A stretch of 35,800 nucleotides of DNA from SFJ001 sp045118955 (GCA_045118955.1 JBGVKB010000014.1:1-35800), one strand, 5' to 3'; counted from the stretch's first letter, positions 23,570 to 31,121 are shown. Notes: generated by a model from the sequence alone, not told the origin. A program made the numbers and translations.

Positions 23570-24325
23570 TTGAAACTCATAAGCTGGAATGTGAACGGCC
23601 TGCGCGCCTGCCTGACCAAGGGCTTCGCCGACGCCTTTGCGGAGTTTGACGCGGACGTGGTCAGCCTGCAGGAGACCAAGTGCCAGCCCGGGCAGGCGGA
23701 CTTTGCCCCCGTGGGCTACGAAAGCTGGTGGAACAGCGCCGAGAAGAAGGGCTATTCCGGCACCGCCTGCTTTGCCCGCCGCGCGCCGCTGTCGGTCACC
23801 TGCGGCATCGGCAAGGAGGAGCACAGCCACGAGGGCCGCGCCATCACGCTGGAATACCCGGAATTTTATCTGGTGAACCTGTACGTCCCCAACGCGCAGG
23901 ACGGCCTTGCCCGCATCGACTACCGGATGCAGTGGGAGGACGATCTGCGCGCCTACGTCTGCGCGCTGGACAAGGTCAAGCCTGTGGTGATCTGCGGAGA
24001 CCTGAATGTGGCGCACAGCGAGATCGACCTTAAGAACCCCAAGACCAACCGGGGCAACGCGGGCTTTTCCGACCAGGAGCGGGGCAAGATGACCGAGCTG
24101 CTGGCTGCCGGCTTCGCGGACAGCTTCCGCCGCCTGTACCCGGAGGTCACCGGGGCCTATAGCTGGTGGAGCTACCGCTTCAAGGCGCGGCAGAACAACG
24201 CGGGATGGCGCATCGACTATTTCCTCGTCAGCGAGCGGCTGATGAGCAAGGTGAAGGACAGCTTCATCCTGCCCGCCGTGATGGGCAGCGACCACTGCCC
24301 GGTGGGGCTGGAGCTGGAGCTGTGA
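23570..24325 (+). CDS. xth: Exodeoxyribonuclease III / AP endonuclease
   Basis: 251 residues of the ExoIII family. It cuts DNA at abasic sites and trims 3' ends during base excision repair. All catalytic motifs are present: ISWNVNGLRA (4-13), LQETK with E35, YVPNAQ, GDLNVAHSEID near 145-155, RIDYFLVS and the terminal SDHCPVGLEL with the catalytic Asp-His. The start is TTG 23570, supported by CGGAGGG 8 bases upstream and by alignment with the universal MKLISWNVNG start; no closer ATG exists. Cytosolic. It has its own promoter; the next gene pckA has an independent one. Confidence 0.95.
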   Translation: MKLISWNVNGLRACLTKGFADAFAEFDADVVSLQETKCQPGQADFAPVGYESWWNSAEKKGYSGTACFARRAPLSVTCGIGKEEHSHEGRAITLEYPEFYLVNLYVPNAQDGLARIDYRMQWEDDLRAYVCALDKVKPVVICGDLNVAHSEIDLKNPKTNRGNAGFSDQERGKMTELLAAGFADSFRRLYPEVTGAYSWWSYRFKARQNNAGWRIDYFLVSERLMSKVKDSFILPAVMGSDHCPVGLELEL

Positions 24326-24411
24326 GCCGCCGGCTTGTGCGCCATTTACAATTGAATGGAAAAAAGCGGCGCGTTTGCTGTAATCTTGTATCAATCGGTG
24401 GGAAACGCCCC

Positions 24412-24432
24412 AAAACAAATTGACTTTGTTTT
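24412..24432. promoter_or_regulatory. Perfect dyad over the pckA -35 box (candidate operator)
   Basis: AAAACAAA-TTGAC-TTTGTTTT, two perfect 8-base arms around five bases, with the -35 hexamer TTGACT lying in the centre. A bound protein would exclude RNA polymerase. The regulator is not identified. Confidence 0.55.
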
Positions 24433-24448
24433 AACGATGTGCGATAAT
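24420..24448 (+). promoter_or_regulatory. Promoter of pckA
   Basis: TTGACT (24420-24425), 17-base spacer, GATAAT (24443-24448) preceded by TGC. Strong by all features. Leader about 120 bases. Confidence 0.88.
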
Positions 24449-24575
24449 ACTACCAAATCGGATTTCTTTGAACGGCTGCCCGCGCAGACCGCAGACAAAG
24501 ATAAAGATCCGGCAGCCCGGCGTGAAAACGACGGGCGACCGTACCTACGGATCATTTTAGGAGGTAGTGAGAGTT

Positions 24576-26165
24576 ATGGAGACCTATGGTATCGAAAAAC
24601 TGGGCATCATCGGCCCTAAGGCGGTTTACCGCAACCTGACCCCTGCTCAGCTGACCGAGGCTGCTCTGCGCCGCGGTGAGGGCACCCTGAGCAAGACCGG
24701 CGCTCTGGTGGTCACCACCGGCAAGTACACCGGCCGTTCCCCTAACGACAAGTTCATCGTGGACACCGAGGGCGTGCACAACGAGATCGCCTGGGGCAAG
24801 GTCAACCGTCCCATCAGCCGCGAGAAGTTCAACGCCATCAAGGAGAAGGTCGCTGCTTACCTGCAGGGCCGTGAGGTCTTCATCTTCGACGGCTTCGCCG
24901 GCGCCGACAAGACCTACACCCAGAAGTTCCGCGTCATCAACGAGCTGGCCAGCCAGAATATGTTCATCCATCAGCTGCTGATCCGCCCCACCGCGGAGGA
25001 GCTGGCTGCCTACGGTGAGCCTGACTACACCATTCTGTGCGCCCCCGGCTTCAAGTGCGATCCCGAGATCGACGGCGTCAACAGCGAGGCCGCCATCATG
25101 ATCGACTACGAGGCCCACATGATCGTCATCGCCGGCTCTCAGTACGCCGGTGAGATCAAGAAGAGCGTCTTCTCCACCATGAACTATGTCATGACCAAGA
25201 TGAACGTTCTGCCCATGCACTGCTCCGCCAACATGGACCCCGAGACCCACGAGACCGCCGTCTTCTTCGGCCTGTCCGGCACCGGCAAGACCACCCTGTC
25301 CGCCGATGCCTCCCGCAAGCTGATCGGTGACGACGAGCACGGCTGGAGCCCCGACGGTGTGTTCAACTTCGAGGGCGGCTGCTACGCCAAGTGCATCAAC
25401 CTGAAGGCCGAGAACGAGCCTGAGATCTTCGGTGCCATCCGCTTCGGCTCTCTGGTCGAGAACGTCATCATGGACCCCGAGACCCGCGAGTTCGACTTCG
25501 ACGACGGCAGCCTGACCGAGAACACCCGCGTGGGCTACCCTGTTGACTACATCAGCAACAGCGCCATCCCCGGTGTGGGCGGCATCCCCAAGGTCGTCAT
25601 CTTCCTGACCGCCGATGCCTTCGGCGTCCTGCCTCCGATCAGCCGTCTGAGCAAGGAGGCCGCCATGTACCACTTCGTCACCGGCTTCACCAGCAAGCTG
25701 GCCGGCACCGAGCGCGGCGTCACCGAGCCTCAGCCCACCTTCTCCACCCTGTTCGGCGAGCCCTTCATGCCCATGGATCCCAACGTCTACGCTCAGATGC
25801 TGGGTGAGAAGCTGGAGAAGTACGGCACCAAGGTCTACCTGGTCAACACCGGCTGGGCCGGCGGCAGCGCCTCCGACGGCGCCAAGCGCATGAAGCTGAG
25901 CTACACCCGCGCCATGGTCACCGCCGCCCTGAACGGCAGCTTCGACTCCATCGAGTTCAAGCACCACGACGTGTTCAACGTGGACTTCCCCACCAGCTGC
26001 CCCGGCGTGCCCGACGAGAAGCTGGACGCCCGCGGTATGTGGGCCGACAAGGATGCCTACGACGCTCAGGCCAACAAGCTGGCTGCCATGTTCCAGGACA
26101 ACTTCGCCAAGAAGTACCCCAACATGCCCGCCGAGATCGTCGAGGCCGGCCCCCACGCCAAGTAA
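24576..26165 (+). CDS. pckA: Phosphoenolpyruvate carboxykinase (ATP)
   Basis: 529 residues, the family norm. It interconverts oxaloacetate + ATP and phosphoenolpyruvate + CO2 + ADP; in gut anaerobes it can run in either direction. Motifs: substrate loop TGKYTGRSPNDKF (48-60), P-loop GLSGTGKTT at 232-240, kinase-2 motif LIGDDEHGW at 249-257, and metal-ligating residues in SANMDPETHETAVFFG. The ATG at 24576 has AGGAGG upstream; a GTG three codons before overlaps that site. Codon use is biased toward GCT, CGT, GGT, TCC and GTC, unlike the GCG/CGG/GGG-rich neighbours, which fits high expression. A strong promoter with a dyad over the -35 box and an efficient terminator frame it. Confidence 0.97.
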   Translation: METYGIEKLGIIGPKAVYRNLTPAQLTEAALRRGEGTLSKTGALVVTTGKYTGRSPNDKFIVDTEGVHNEIAWGKVNRPISREKFNAIKEKVAAYLQGREVFIFDGFAGADKTYTQKFRVINELASQNMFIHQLLIRPTAEELAAYGEPDYTILCAPGFKCDPEIDGVNSEAAIMIDYEAHMIVIAGSQYAGEIKKSVFSTMNYVMTKMNVLPMHCSANMDPETHETAVFFGLSGTGKTTLSADASRKLIGDDEHGWSPDGVFNFEGGCYAKCINLKAENEPEIFGAIRFGSLVENVIMDPETREFDFDDGSLTENTRVGYPVDYISNSAIPGVGGIPKVVIFLTADAFGVLPPISRLSKEAAMYHFVTGFTSKLAGTERGVTEPQPTFSTLFGEPFMPMDPNVYAQMLGEKLEKYGTKVYLVNTGWAGGSASDGAKRMKLSYTRAMVTAALNGSFDSIEFKHHDVFNVDFPTSCPGVPDEKLDARGMWADKDAYDAQANKLAAMFQDNFAKKYPNMPAEIVEAGPHAK

Positions 26166-26203
26166 GCAAGCCTTACCCCGCGTGAGCATCCCATAACGCA
26201 CCC

Positions 26204-26244
26204 GCAGGGCGGGCCGGATTTTGTTCGGCCCGCCCTGCTTTTTT
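26204..26244 (+). terminator. Terminator of pckA
   Basis: GCAGGGCGGGCCG and its complement around a 9-base loop, then six T. Confidence 0.93.
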
Positions 26245-26257
26245 GTGTGCGCTGTGA

Positions 26258-26286
26258 TGGAAATGACAAAAAAAGTGTGCTATAAT
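26258..26286 (+). promoter_or_regulatory. Promoter of the CCA-adding enzyme gene
   Basis: TGGAAA (26258-26263), 17-base spacer, TATAAT (26281-26286) preceded by TGC. The extended -10 compensates the weak -35. Confidence 0.75.
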
Positions 26287-26326
26287 CAAAACAAGAAAAA
26301 CTGCGGAAAAGGGGGCGTTTGACCAG

Positions 26327-27727
26327 ATGGCGACCATGCAGCGGGGCATCCCCATGCCGGCGGCGGTGTGCCGCATCATCCGGCGGCTGAACGGCGCGGG
26401 CTACGAGGCCTGGGCCGTGGGCGGCTGCGCCCGGGACAGCCTGCTGGGCCGCACCCCCAACGACTGGGATCTGTGTACCAGCGCCCGCCCCGAGCAGGTG
26501 GCGGCGGTCTTTGCGGACTGCCGGGTGCTGCCCACCGGCATCGCCCACGGCACCCAGACGGTGCTGTGGGAGGGCGTGCCCTACGAGATCACCACCTACC
26601 GCGTTGAGGGGGCCTACAGCGACGGCCGCCACCCGGACGTGGTGGCCTACACCGACCGGCTGGAGCAGGATCTTGCCCGGCGGGACTTCACCATGAACGC
26701 CCTCGCCGCCCACCCGGAGCTGGGGCTGGTGGATCCCTTCCACGGCATCGAGGATCTGCGGGCCGGGGTGCTGCGGGCGGTGGGCGACCCCGCCCGGCGC
26801 TTTGAGGAGGACGCCCTGCGCATCCTGCGGGCGCTGCGCTTTGCCGCCAAGTACGACCTGACCGTGGAGCCTGCCACCGCGCAGGCGGCGCGGGAGCTGG
26901 CCCCCCGCCTGTGCAACGTGAGCCGCGAGCGGGTGACGCAGGAGCTGTGGAGCCTGCTGAGCGCCCCGGACGGCGAGGCCGCTGCCCGCATTTTGGAGGA
27001 ATTCCGCCCGGTGGTGCTGCAGGTGCTGCCCGAGCTGACCGCCTGCGTGGGCTTTGAGCAGCGCAGCCCCTGGCACGAGTACGACGTGTGGGAGCATCAG
27101 CTCCGCACGCTGGCGGCGGTGGAGCCGCTGGAGGGGGAGGATTTGCCGCTGGTGCGGCTGACCGCTCTGCTGCACGACGTGGGCAAGCCCGCCTGCTGCA
27201 CCGAGGATCCGGACGGCACCCGGCACTTCTGCGGCCACTGGGATGTGGGCGCGGACATGGTGCGGGAGATGCTGAACACCCAGCTTCGCCTGCCCGCGCA
27301 GGTGCGGGACACCATTGTGGATCTGGTGCGCATCCACGACCACCCCATGGAGCCGACCCCCCGCACGGTGCGCCGGGCGCTGTCCTCACTGGGCGAGCAC
27401 AAGGTGCGCCAGTGGATGGCGCTGCACCGGGCGGACCTGATCGCCCACGGCCTGCCGGAGCAGCGCCGAAAGCGTCTGCTGGAGGAGCTGGACAAGACGG
27501 TGGGCTTCGCCGCCCTGCTGGAGGAGGAGCTGGCCCGCGCGGCCTGCCTGAACCTGCGGGATCTGGCGGTGAAGGGCGGCGACCTGATCGCACTGGGCTT
27601 CGCCCCCGGCCCCGCGCTGGGCCGTGCCCTGCACGCCCTGCTGGAGGCCGTGATGGACGAGCGGGTGGAGAACCGCCGCGAGCCGCTTCTGGAGGAGGCG
27701 CGGCGGCTGCTGACCGCCCCACAGTGA
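26327..27727 (+). CDS. cca: CCA tRNA nucleotidyltransferase with HD domain
   Basis: 466 residues. It adds or repairs the CCA end of tRNA. The nucleotidyltransferase head shows AVGGCARDSLLGRTPNDWDL, where D46 and D48 bind metal, then RRDFTMNALA and DPFHGIEDL-type neck elements, EDALRILRALRFAAKYDL, and a C-terminal HD domain with LTALLHDVGKPACC near 278-290 and RIHDHPMEP. The HD part may give phosphatase or phosphodiesterase activity, as in the E. coli enzyme. The ATG at 26327 lies after a GGGGGC site spaced about 11 bases; ATG 26336 is a possible alternative. The one tRNA of this window already encodes its CCA, so a repair role is plausible for that tRNA. Confidence 0.94.
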   Translation: MATMQRGIPMPAAVCRIIRRLNGAGYEAWAVGGCARDSLLGRTPNDWDLCTSARPEQVAAVFADCRVLPTGIAHGTQTVLWEGVPYEITTYRVEGAYSDGRHPDVVAYTDRLEQDLARRDFTMNALAAHPELGLVDPFHGIEDLRAGVLRAVGDPARRFEEDALRILRALRFAAKYDLTVEPATAQAARELAPRLCNVSRERVTQELWSLLSAPDGEAAARILEEFRPVVLQVLPELTACVGFEQRSPWHEYDVWEHQLRTLAAVEPLEGEDLPLVRLTALLHDVGKPACCTEDPDGTRHFCGHWDVGADMVREMLNTQLRLPAQVRDTIVDLVRIHDHPMEPTPRTVRRALSSLGEHKVRQWMALHRADLIAHGLPEQRRKRLLEELDKTVGFAALLEEELARAACLNLRDLAVKGGDLIALGFAPGPALGRALHALLEAVMDERVENRREPLLEEARRLLTAPQ

Positions 27728-27777
27728 GCGGAAAATCGGCCGCCGGAGACGGTGCGTAAGCACCCCGCAAAAACAAC

Positions 27778-27846
27778 AAAAAAGCCAGTCCGGCACCGGG
27801 CGGCGGGGGGATCGTTCCCCGCCCGGGTGCGGCTGGCTTTTTTTGT
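27778..27846. terminator. Bidirectional terminator after cca
   Basis: A long hairpin with outer arms AAAAAAGCCAG / CTGGCTTTTTT and inner arms GGCACCGGGCGG / CCGCCCGGGTGC with one bulge. It ends cca and, on the minus strand, the candidate small RNA. Confidence 0.9.
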
Positions 27847-28015
27847 GAGGAGCGCGGCCGCTGTTTGCGTACGGCGCGCTTCGGAGGAAGGGCAGCCCGG
27901 CCCCGCCCAAAGGGGGGCTGCTCTGTGCGGCGAGGTGAAAGGAGTAATAACCCACGCCGCAAATTATGGCGGATCAGCACGGCTTTACCGGGATGCGGCC
28001 CGGCTCCCCGTCCAA

Positions 28016-28035
28016 AGATTAGCCATTGCTAATCT
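28016..28035. promoter_or_regulatory. Perfect palindrome at +1 of the candidate small RNA
   Basis: AGATTAGC-CATT-GCTAATCT, two exact 8-base arms. It sits on the predicted transcription start, as an operator or as a 5' hairpin of the RNA. Confidence 0.65.
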
Positions 28036-28041
28036 GACATT

Positions 28042-28070
28042 ATAATACCAGAGCTGGGTTGAGTTGTCAA
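28042..28070 (-). promoter_or_regulatory. Strong promoter of the candidate small RNA
   Basis: Minus strand TTGACA (28070-28065, perfect), 17-base spacer, TATTAT (28047-28042) preceded by TGG. One of the best promoters in the window, yet with no gene behind it. Confidence 0.85.
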
Positions 28071-28078
28071 TGGCTAAC
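28063..28078. promoter_or_regulatory. Second, degenerate copy of the palindrome over the -35 box
   Basis: Minus strand GTTAGC-CATT-GACAAC shares TTAGCCATTG with the first site. Its centre is 45 bases from the other. One regulator may bind both. Confidence 0.5.
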
Positions 28079-28166
28079 TCGAAAATTTTTCCGAAATTTT
28101 TTCGCCCCCGCCCACGACTTTTTTGGCGGCCAAACCGTGCTTTTGTCCGCACACGCCCGGCACGCG

Positions 28167-28202
28167 AAAAGCCCGCCCCCGGCGGCTGCCGGGGGCGGGC
28201 TT
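28167..28202 (-). terminator. Terminator of the 28223 lipoprotein gene
   Basis: Stem AAGCCCGCCCCCGGC / GCCGGGGGCGGGCTT with a 4-base loop, followed on the minus strand by four T. Confidence 0.85.
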
Positions 28203-28222
28203 AGGGTCGGTCAAAATACGGC

Positions 28223-29131
28223 TTACTTGCGGGTCAGCCAGCAGTGGGTGTTGTCGCTCTCGGCGATCAGGCCGCTGCCCTCACCGGCGTCGGTGTAGCG
28301 CGCGCCGAAGGGATGGATCTCCACCGGGCCCCAGGAGCTGCCCTCGGAGACCAGCACCCAGGACTCCAGCTCCTCGTCCCAGAAGTCCTGATTTTCGATG
28401 GTCAGGGTCTCCCAGCCGTTGGACACCACGCTGCCGCCGAAGTCGTACTCGGCCACCACGGCGGAATGGGTGTCGCTCACCTCGTGGAACTTGATCCAGA
28501 ACTTCTCACCCTCGTTCTCGCCCTCCCACTCGCCGATCAGCTTCCAGGTGTAGATGGGGTCGGGGTTGGTGGTGTTGACCGGGGCGGAGGACCAGCCGTT
28601 CTCGGTGGCGCGGTAGGTCACCACGATGGGGTCCTGAATGGTCACCACGTCGCTCTCCAGAATGTGGTCAAAGATGTACACGGCGGTGGTCTCGCCGGCG
28701 CTCATCTCCCGCAGGGTGTAGTCCTTGCGGTACATCTGCTCCAGATAGGCCTCCACGGGGGCGGGGTCCAGCGCCAGGGTGGACACAAAGCTGCCCTTGC
28801 CGTCCTCCTCGATGGAGTCCAGCAGCCAGCCCTCGTTGTACAGGCCGTAGGTCAGCAGGGCGCTGTTGGTGTACTCGGCGGCGTCGCTGGCGGCGGTGTA
28901 CTCCACCCACACCAGGTCGACCTTGTCCTCGGGGGTGGTCTGCCGCTTGGTGATCTTCAGATTGATGACGGTCATGCCGCCATCCACGATGGTCTCCTCG
29001 CTGCAGTTCAGATCCGCCATGATGTCCACCTCGTCGGGGGCGTCGGGGGCGGAGGAGCAGCCGGCCAGCGCCAGCAGGCAGAACAGCGCCAGCAGGGCGC
29101 TCAGGATGCGCAGGGTCTTGTGTTTCATCAT
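28223..29131 (-). CDS. Lipoprotein of unknown function
   Basis: 302 residues. A lipoprotein signal with lipobox LALAGC (cysteine near residue 25) follows the basic MMKHKTLRI start; the mature part begins SSAPDAPDEVD. The body is acidic and strand-rich, with repeated Trp/Tyr segments such as VDLVWVEYTAAS, TRKQTT-like ITKRQTTPEDK, TYRATENGWSS and WKLIGEWEGENEGEKFW. It has no enzyme motif I can recognise and resembles other clostridial cell-surface proteins of unknown role. The first of two ATG codons has AGGAG 8 bases upstream. It is a single-gene unit with an extended -10 promoter and its own terminator. Surface location is supported; function is not. Confidence 0.8.
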   Translation of the reverse strand: MMKHKTLRILSALLALFCLLALAGCSSAPDAPDEVDIMADLNCSEETIVDGGMTVINLKITKRQTTPEDKVDLVWVEYTAASDAAEYTNSALLTYGLYNEGWLLDSIEEDGKGSFVSTLALDPAPVEAYLEQMYRKDYTLREMSAGETTAVYIFDHILESDVVTIQDPIVVTYRATENGWSSAPVNTTNPDPIYTWKLIGEWEGENEGEKFWIKFHEVSDTHSAVVAEYDFGGSVVSNGWETLTIENQDFWDEELESWVLVSEGSSWGPVEIHPFGARYTDAGEGSGLIAESDNTHCWLTRK

Positions 29132-29166
29132 AGGTTCAACTCCTGAAGTGTTAAGATCATGGCTTC

Positions 29167-29175
29167 ATTGTACCA
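29167..29175 (-). promoter_or_regulatory. Extended -10 promoter of the 28223 lipoprotein gene
   Basis: Minus strand TGGTACAAT with no clear -35. Start near 29160, 29 bases before the ATG. Confidence 0.55.
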
Positions 29176-29258
29176 CAAAAGGGGATGGTTTGTACACCGT
29201 ACTTCGCCTGTGAGCCGCTGTTGTCGGTCGGCGGCGGCTTTTTGTCCGCTTTATCCGG

Positions 29259-29288
29259 TTGACGGTGCGGCCGCTTTGCGCCTATACT
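29259..29288 (+). promoter_or_regulatory. Promoter of bioY
   Basis: TTGACG (29259-29264), 18-base spacer, TATACT (29283-29288). I see no classical BirA operator (TTGTAACC dyad) over it. Confidence 0.78.
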
Positions 29289-29363
29289 TATTTTATAAAC
29301 GACCTCTCGTTTCGCGGACAAATTCTGTCTACGTTCTGTATAAATCGGCAAGGAGTATCCAAA

Positions 29364-29897
29364 ATGAAGAATAATCGCACCCGTGCGCTGGTGCTGTCGG
29401 CGGTCTGCGCCGCCCTCACCGCCGTGATCGCGCCCTTTACCATATTCATCGGCCCGGTGGGGGTCACGCTCAGCGTGTTTGCGGTGCTGTTCACCGGGGC
29501 GATCCTGCCGCCGGGGCGGGCGGCGGCGTCCATGCTGGTGTATCTGGCCATCGGCATGGTGGGCCTGCCGGTGTTCTCGGGCTTTCAGTCCGGCCCGCAG
29601 GTGCTGGCGGGGCCGACCGGCGGCTATCTGGCTGCCTACCCGCTGATGGCGCTGGTCATGGCAGTGGTCTGCCGCCGTTTCACCGCCCTGCCGCCCCGTC
29701 TGCTGGGGGTGGCGGCGGCTCTGGTGGTGTGTTATGTGCCGGGCACGGCCTGGTTCATGCTGGTCACCGGCAGCAGCTTCGGCACGGCGCTGGGGCTGTG
29801 CGTGCTGCCCTTTGTTCTGCCGGATCTGGTCAAGGGCGTGTGCGCCCTGCTGCTGGCCCGCAGTCTGGAGCGGCGCATGGACAAAGCCGGCCTGTAA
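29364..29897 (+). CDS. bioY: Biotin ECF transporter S-component BioY
   Basis: 177 residues with about six membrane helices. Family marks: RALVLSAVCAALTAVIAPFT at the start, the conserved VYLAIGMVGLPVFSGFQSG and LAGPTGGYLAAYPLMALV, and VCYVPGTAWFMLVTG. BioY binds biotin and in the ECF system uses a shared EcfA-A'-T module, none of which lies here. The ATG at 29364 has AAGGAG 8 bases upstream. It has its own promoter and a bidirectional terminator, so it is a single-gene unit. A second vitamin S-component, folT, is encoded 11 kb away, which suggests dependence on vitamin uptake. Confidence 0.95.
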   Translation: MKNNRTRALVLSAVCAALTAVIAPFTIFIGPVGVTLSVFAVLFTGAILPPGRAAASMLVYLAIGMVGLPVFSGFQSGPQVLAGPTGGYLAAYPLMALVMAVVCRRFTALPPRLLGVAAALVVCYVPGTAWFMLVTGSSFGTALGLCVLPFVLPDLVKGVCALLLARSLERRMDKAGL

Positions 29898-29904
29898 GAT
29901 GAAA

Positions 29905-29938
29905 AAAACAGCCTCTCCCGGTCGGGAGAGGCTGTTTT
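29905..29938. terminator. Bidirectional terminator
   Basis: AAAACAGCCTCTCCCG and its complement with a 2-base loop. It separates convergent bioY and the DegV gene. Confidence 0.93.
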
Positions 29939-29952
29939 GTGTCCTATGTAGC

Positions 29953-30789
29953 TTACGCCTTGATGACCTGCACGGCCACGCAGCCGGGGCCGCCCTGGGT
30001 GATGAAGGCGGGGCTGAGGTCGTAGCACTCGATGACGCCGCCGGGGAAGGCCTCGCTCAGCATCTCCAACGCCTGCTGCGCCTTCGCGGGCACGGCGGCG
30101 TGGGTGACGTAGATGCGCCAGCCCTCGCCGACGCCGCGGTCCTGCAGGGCCTTGATGACGTACTTGATGGCGTGGGCAAAGCTGCGGCGCACGCCGGCCA
30201 GACTGAGCTGGCGGCCGTCGGGGGTCTGGGTCATGATGGGGGCCATGTTGGTGGCCTGACCCACATAGGAGACCAGCGGGGACAGGCGGCCGCCCCGGCG
30301 CAGGTAGGCAAAGTCGGCGGGCATCAAAAAGCTCTTGCCGGTGTCCATCAGCTCGTTCAGGTGAGCGACCAGCTCCTCCTTGCCCATGCCCTCAGCGGCC
30401 AGCTTGACCGCCTTCTCCACCAGATAGCGGTGGGGGCCACACAGGGTGCGGCTGTTGATGACGGTGATGTTCCCGCTGTTCTCCTGGATCTCAGCGGCGG
30501 CCACCGCGCTGGCGTAGGTGCCGGACAGGCCGTCGGCCATGGCGATGTTCAGGATCTCGTCGCCGGCGAACTCCTCATACAGGGCGGCCACGTCGCCCAC
30601 GGCGGGCTGGCTGCTGGTGGGCAGGTGTCCCTCCCGGATGATCCCCACAAAGGTGTCGGGGGAGATCTCGTCGAACTCGCGGTAGCTCTTGCCCGCGATG
30701 GTGACCGACAGGGGAGAAACGGCAAAGCCCGCCTCACGGGCCTGGGCGGAGGAATACAGGGTGGAGGTATCGGAAACGATGCGCAGCAT
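29953..30789 (-). CDS. DegV family fatty-acid-binding protein (FakB-like)
   Basis: 278 residues. The DegV fold is seen in IVSDTSTLYSS at the N terminus, the conserved TSSQPAVGDVAALYEEFA (TSQPS-type lipid-carboxylate site), ADGLSGTYASAVAAAE, and LRRGGRLSPLVSYVGQATNM with the family's RGGR motif, then FAHAIKYVIK. FakB proteins carry a fatty acid to FakA, which phosphorylates it; a fakA gene lies at 11509-13206. Which fatty acid is bound cannot be read. ATG 30789 is chosen for AGAAGGGA upstream; the longer frame has no ribosome site. A TTGACA-containing promoter lies upstream in an AT-rich stretch. Confidence 0.93.
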   Translation of the reverse strand: MLRIVSDTSTLYSSAQAREAGFAVSPLSVTIAGKSYREFDEISPDTFVGIIREGHLPTSSQPAVGDVAALYEEFAGDEILNIAMADGLSGTYASAVAAAEIQENSGNITVINSRTLCGPHRYLVEKAVKLAAEGMGKEELVAHLNELMDTGKSFLMPADFAYLRRGGRLSPLVSYVGQATNMAPIMTQTPDGRQLSLAGVRRSFAHAIKYVIKALQDRGVGEGWRIYVTHAAVPAKAQQALEMLSEAFPGGVIECYDLSPAFITQGGPGCVAVQVIKA

Positions 30790-30886
30790 AAGGTCGCGTC
30801 CCTTCTGTTGTTTTTGTGTTGTTCCGGCCGGCACATCCGCCCGGTGGTGACATTTTTATCCAAAATGGCGCAAATGTCCCTAGAAG

Positions 30887-30914
30887 AGGGTACCGTACTT
30901 TTGCTGGTTGTCAA
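30887..30914 (-). promoter_or_regulatory. Possible promoter of the DegV gene with upstream A/T tracts
   Basis: Minus strand TTGACA (30914-30909, perfect), 16-base spacer, TACCCT (30892-30887, weak). The A- and T-runs at 30930-30970 resemble an UP element. The leader would be about 95 bases. Confidence 0.5.
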
Positions 30915-31010
30915 TACTAGATGTGGGGTTTTTAAAAATAAAAGTTTGCACAAAAATTTCATAAGGTCGATAAAAATCTGCATTGAAATGTTGCAGTGGG
31001 AGCGATTCAG
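30895..31010. other. AT-rich island between the DegV gene and the tRNA
   Basis: About 115 bases of base composition unlike the rest of the window, with runs such as TTTTTAAAAATAAAAG. It holds no frame with a ribosome site. It may be promoter UP sequence or a relic; I see no copy of the tRNA 3' end that would mark an integration site. Confidence 0.45.
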
Positions 31011-31076
31011 CGCGTTTTTTGTACGCCCTGCGCGGACGAAACGGCAAGCACGCGGCGGCTTCGCCCCAGCGAAAGA

Positions 31077-31121
31077 TTTTGCGCGGGGGCGCAAAAAGCC
31101 GCCGCCCCGTAGGGCGGCGGC
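31077..31121 (-). terminator. Two further hairpins behind the tRNA terminator
   Basis: GCCGCCGCCC-CGTA-GGGCGGCGGC (31098-31121) followed on the minus strand by five T, and TTTTGCGC-GGGG-GCGCAAAA (31077-31096). They could back up the tRNA terminator. Confidence 0.65.

Larger units (their letters stand above)
27778..28035 (-). ncRNA. Candidate small RNA in an isolated, regulated transcription unit
   Basis: A near-consensus minus-strand promoter (28042-28070) would start transcription near 28035 and stop at the hairpin 27844-27778, giving about 255 bases. The unit lies between two terminators and belongs to no protein gene. No frame inside has a ribosome site, and those that are open run through the terminator. 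The RNA would fold strongly: the 5' palindrome, CCGGG/CCCGG, CGGCG/CGCCG, and GCAGCCC/GGGCTGC with an inner CCCC-TTTT-GGG hairpin. A 13-codon frame near the 5' end (MANLWTGSRAASR) has no ribosome site. I know no RNA family that matches. The RNA is inferred from signals, not observed. Confidence 0.55.

Noticed and set aside
24552..26201. A 549-codon frame antisense to pckA
   Set aside because: Same shadow effect; pckA has its full set of active-site motifs, promoter and terminator.
26688..27980. Minus-strand frame starting inside the candidate small RNA
   Set aside because: It has no ribosome site, runs through the terminator hairpin into the antisense of cca and gives a Pro/Arg/Ala-rich product.
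27929..28020. Resemblance of the plus strand to a cobalamin riboswitch (GGTGAAAGG, GCAAAT)
   Set aside because: The core order and the GCCACTG box are missing, there is no plus-strand promoter in front and no plus-strand gene after it.
29283..29363. Possible BirA operator or riboswitch before bioY
   Set aside because: No TTGTAACC-type dyad and no conserved aptamer core; only a promoter and a short leader are visible.
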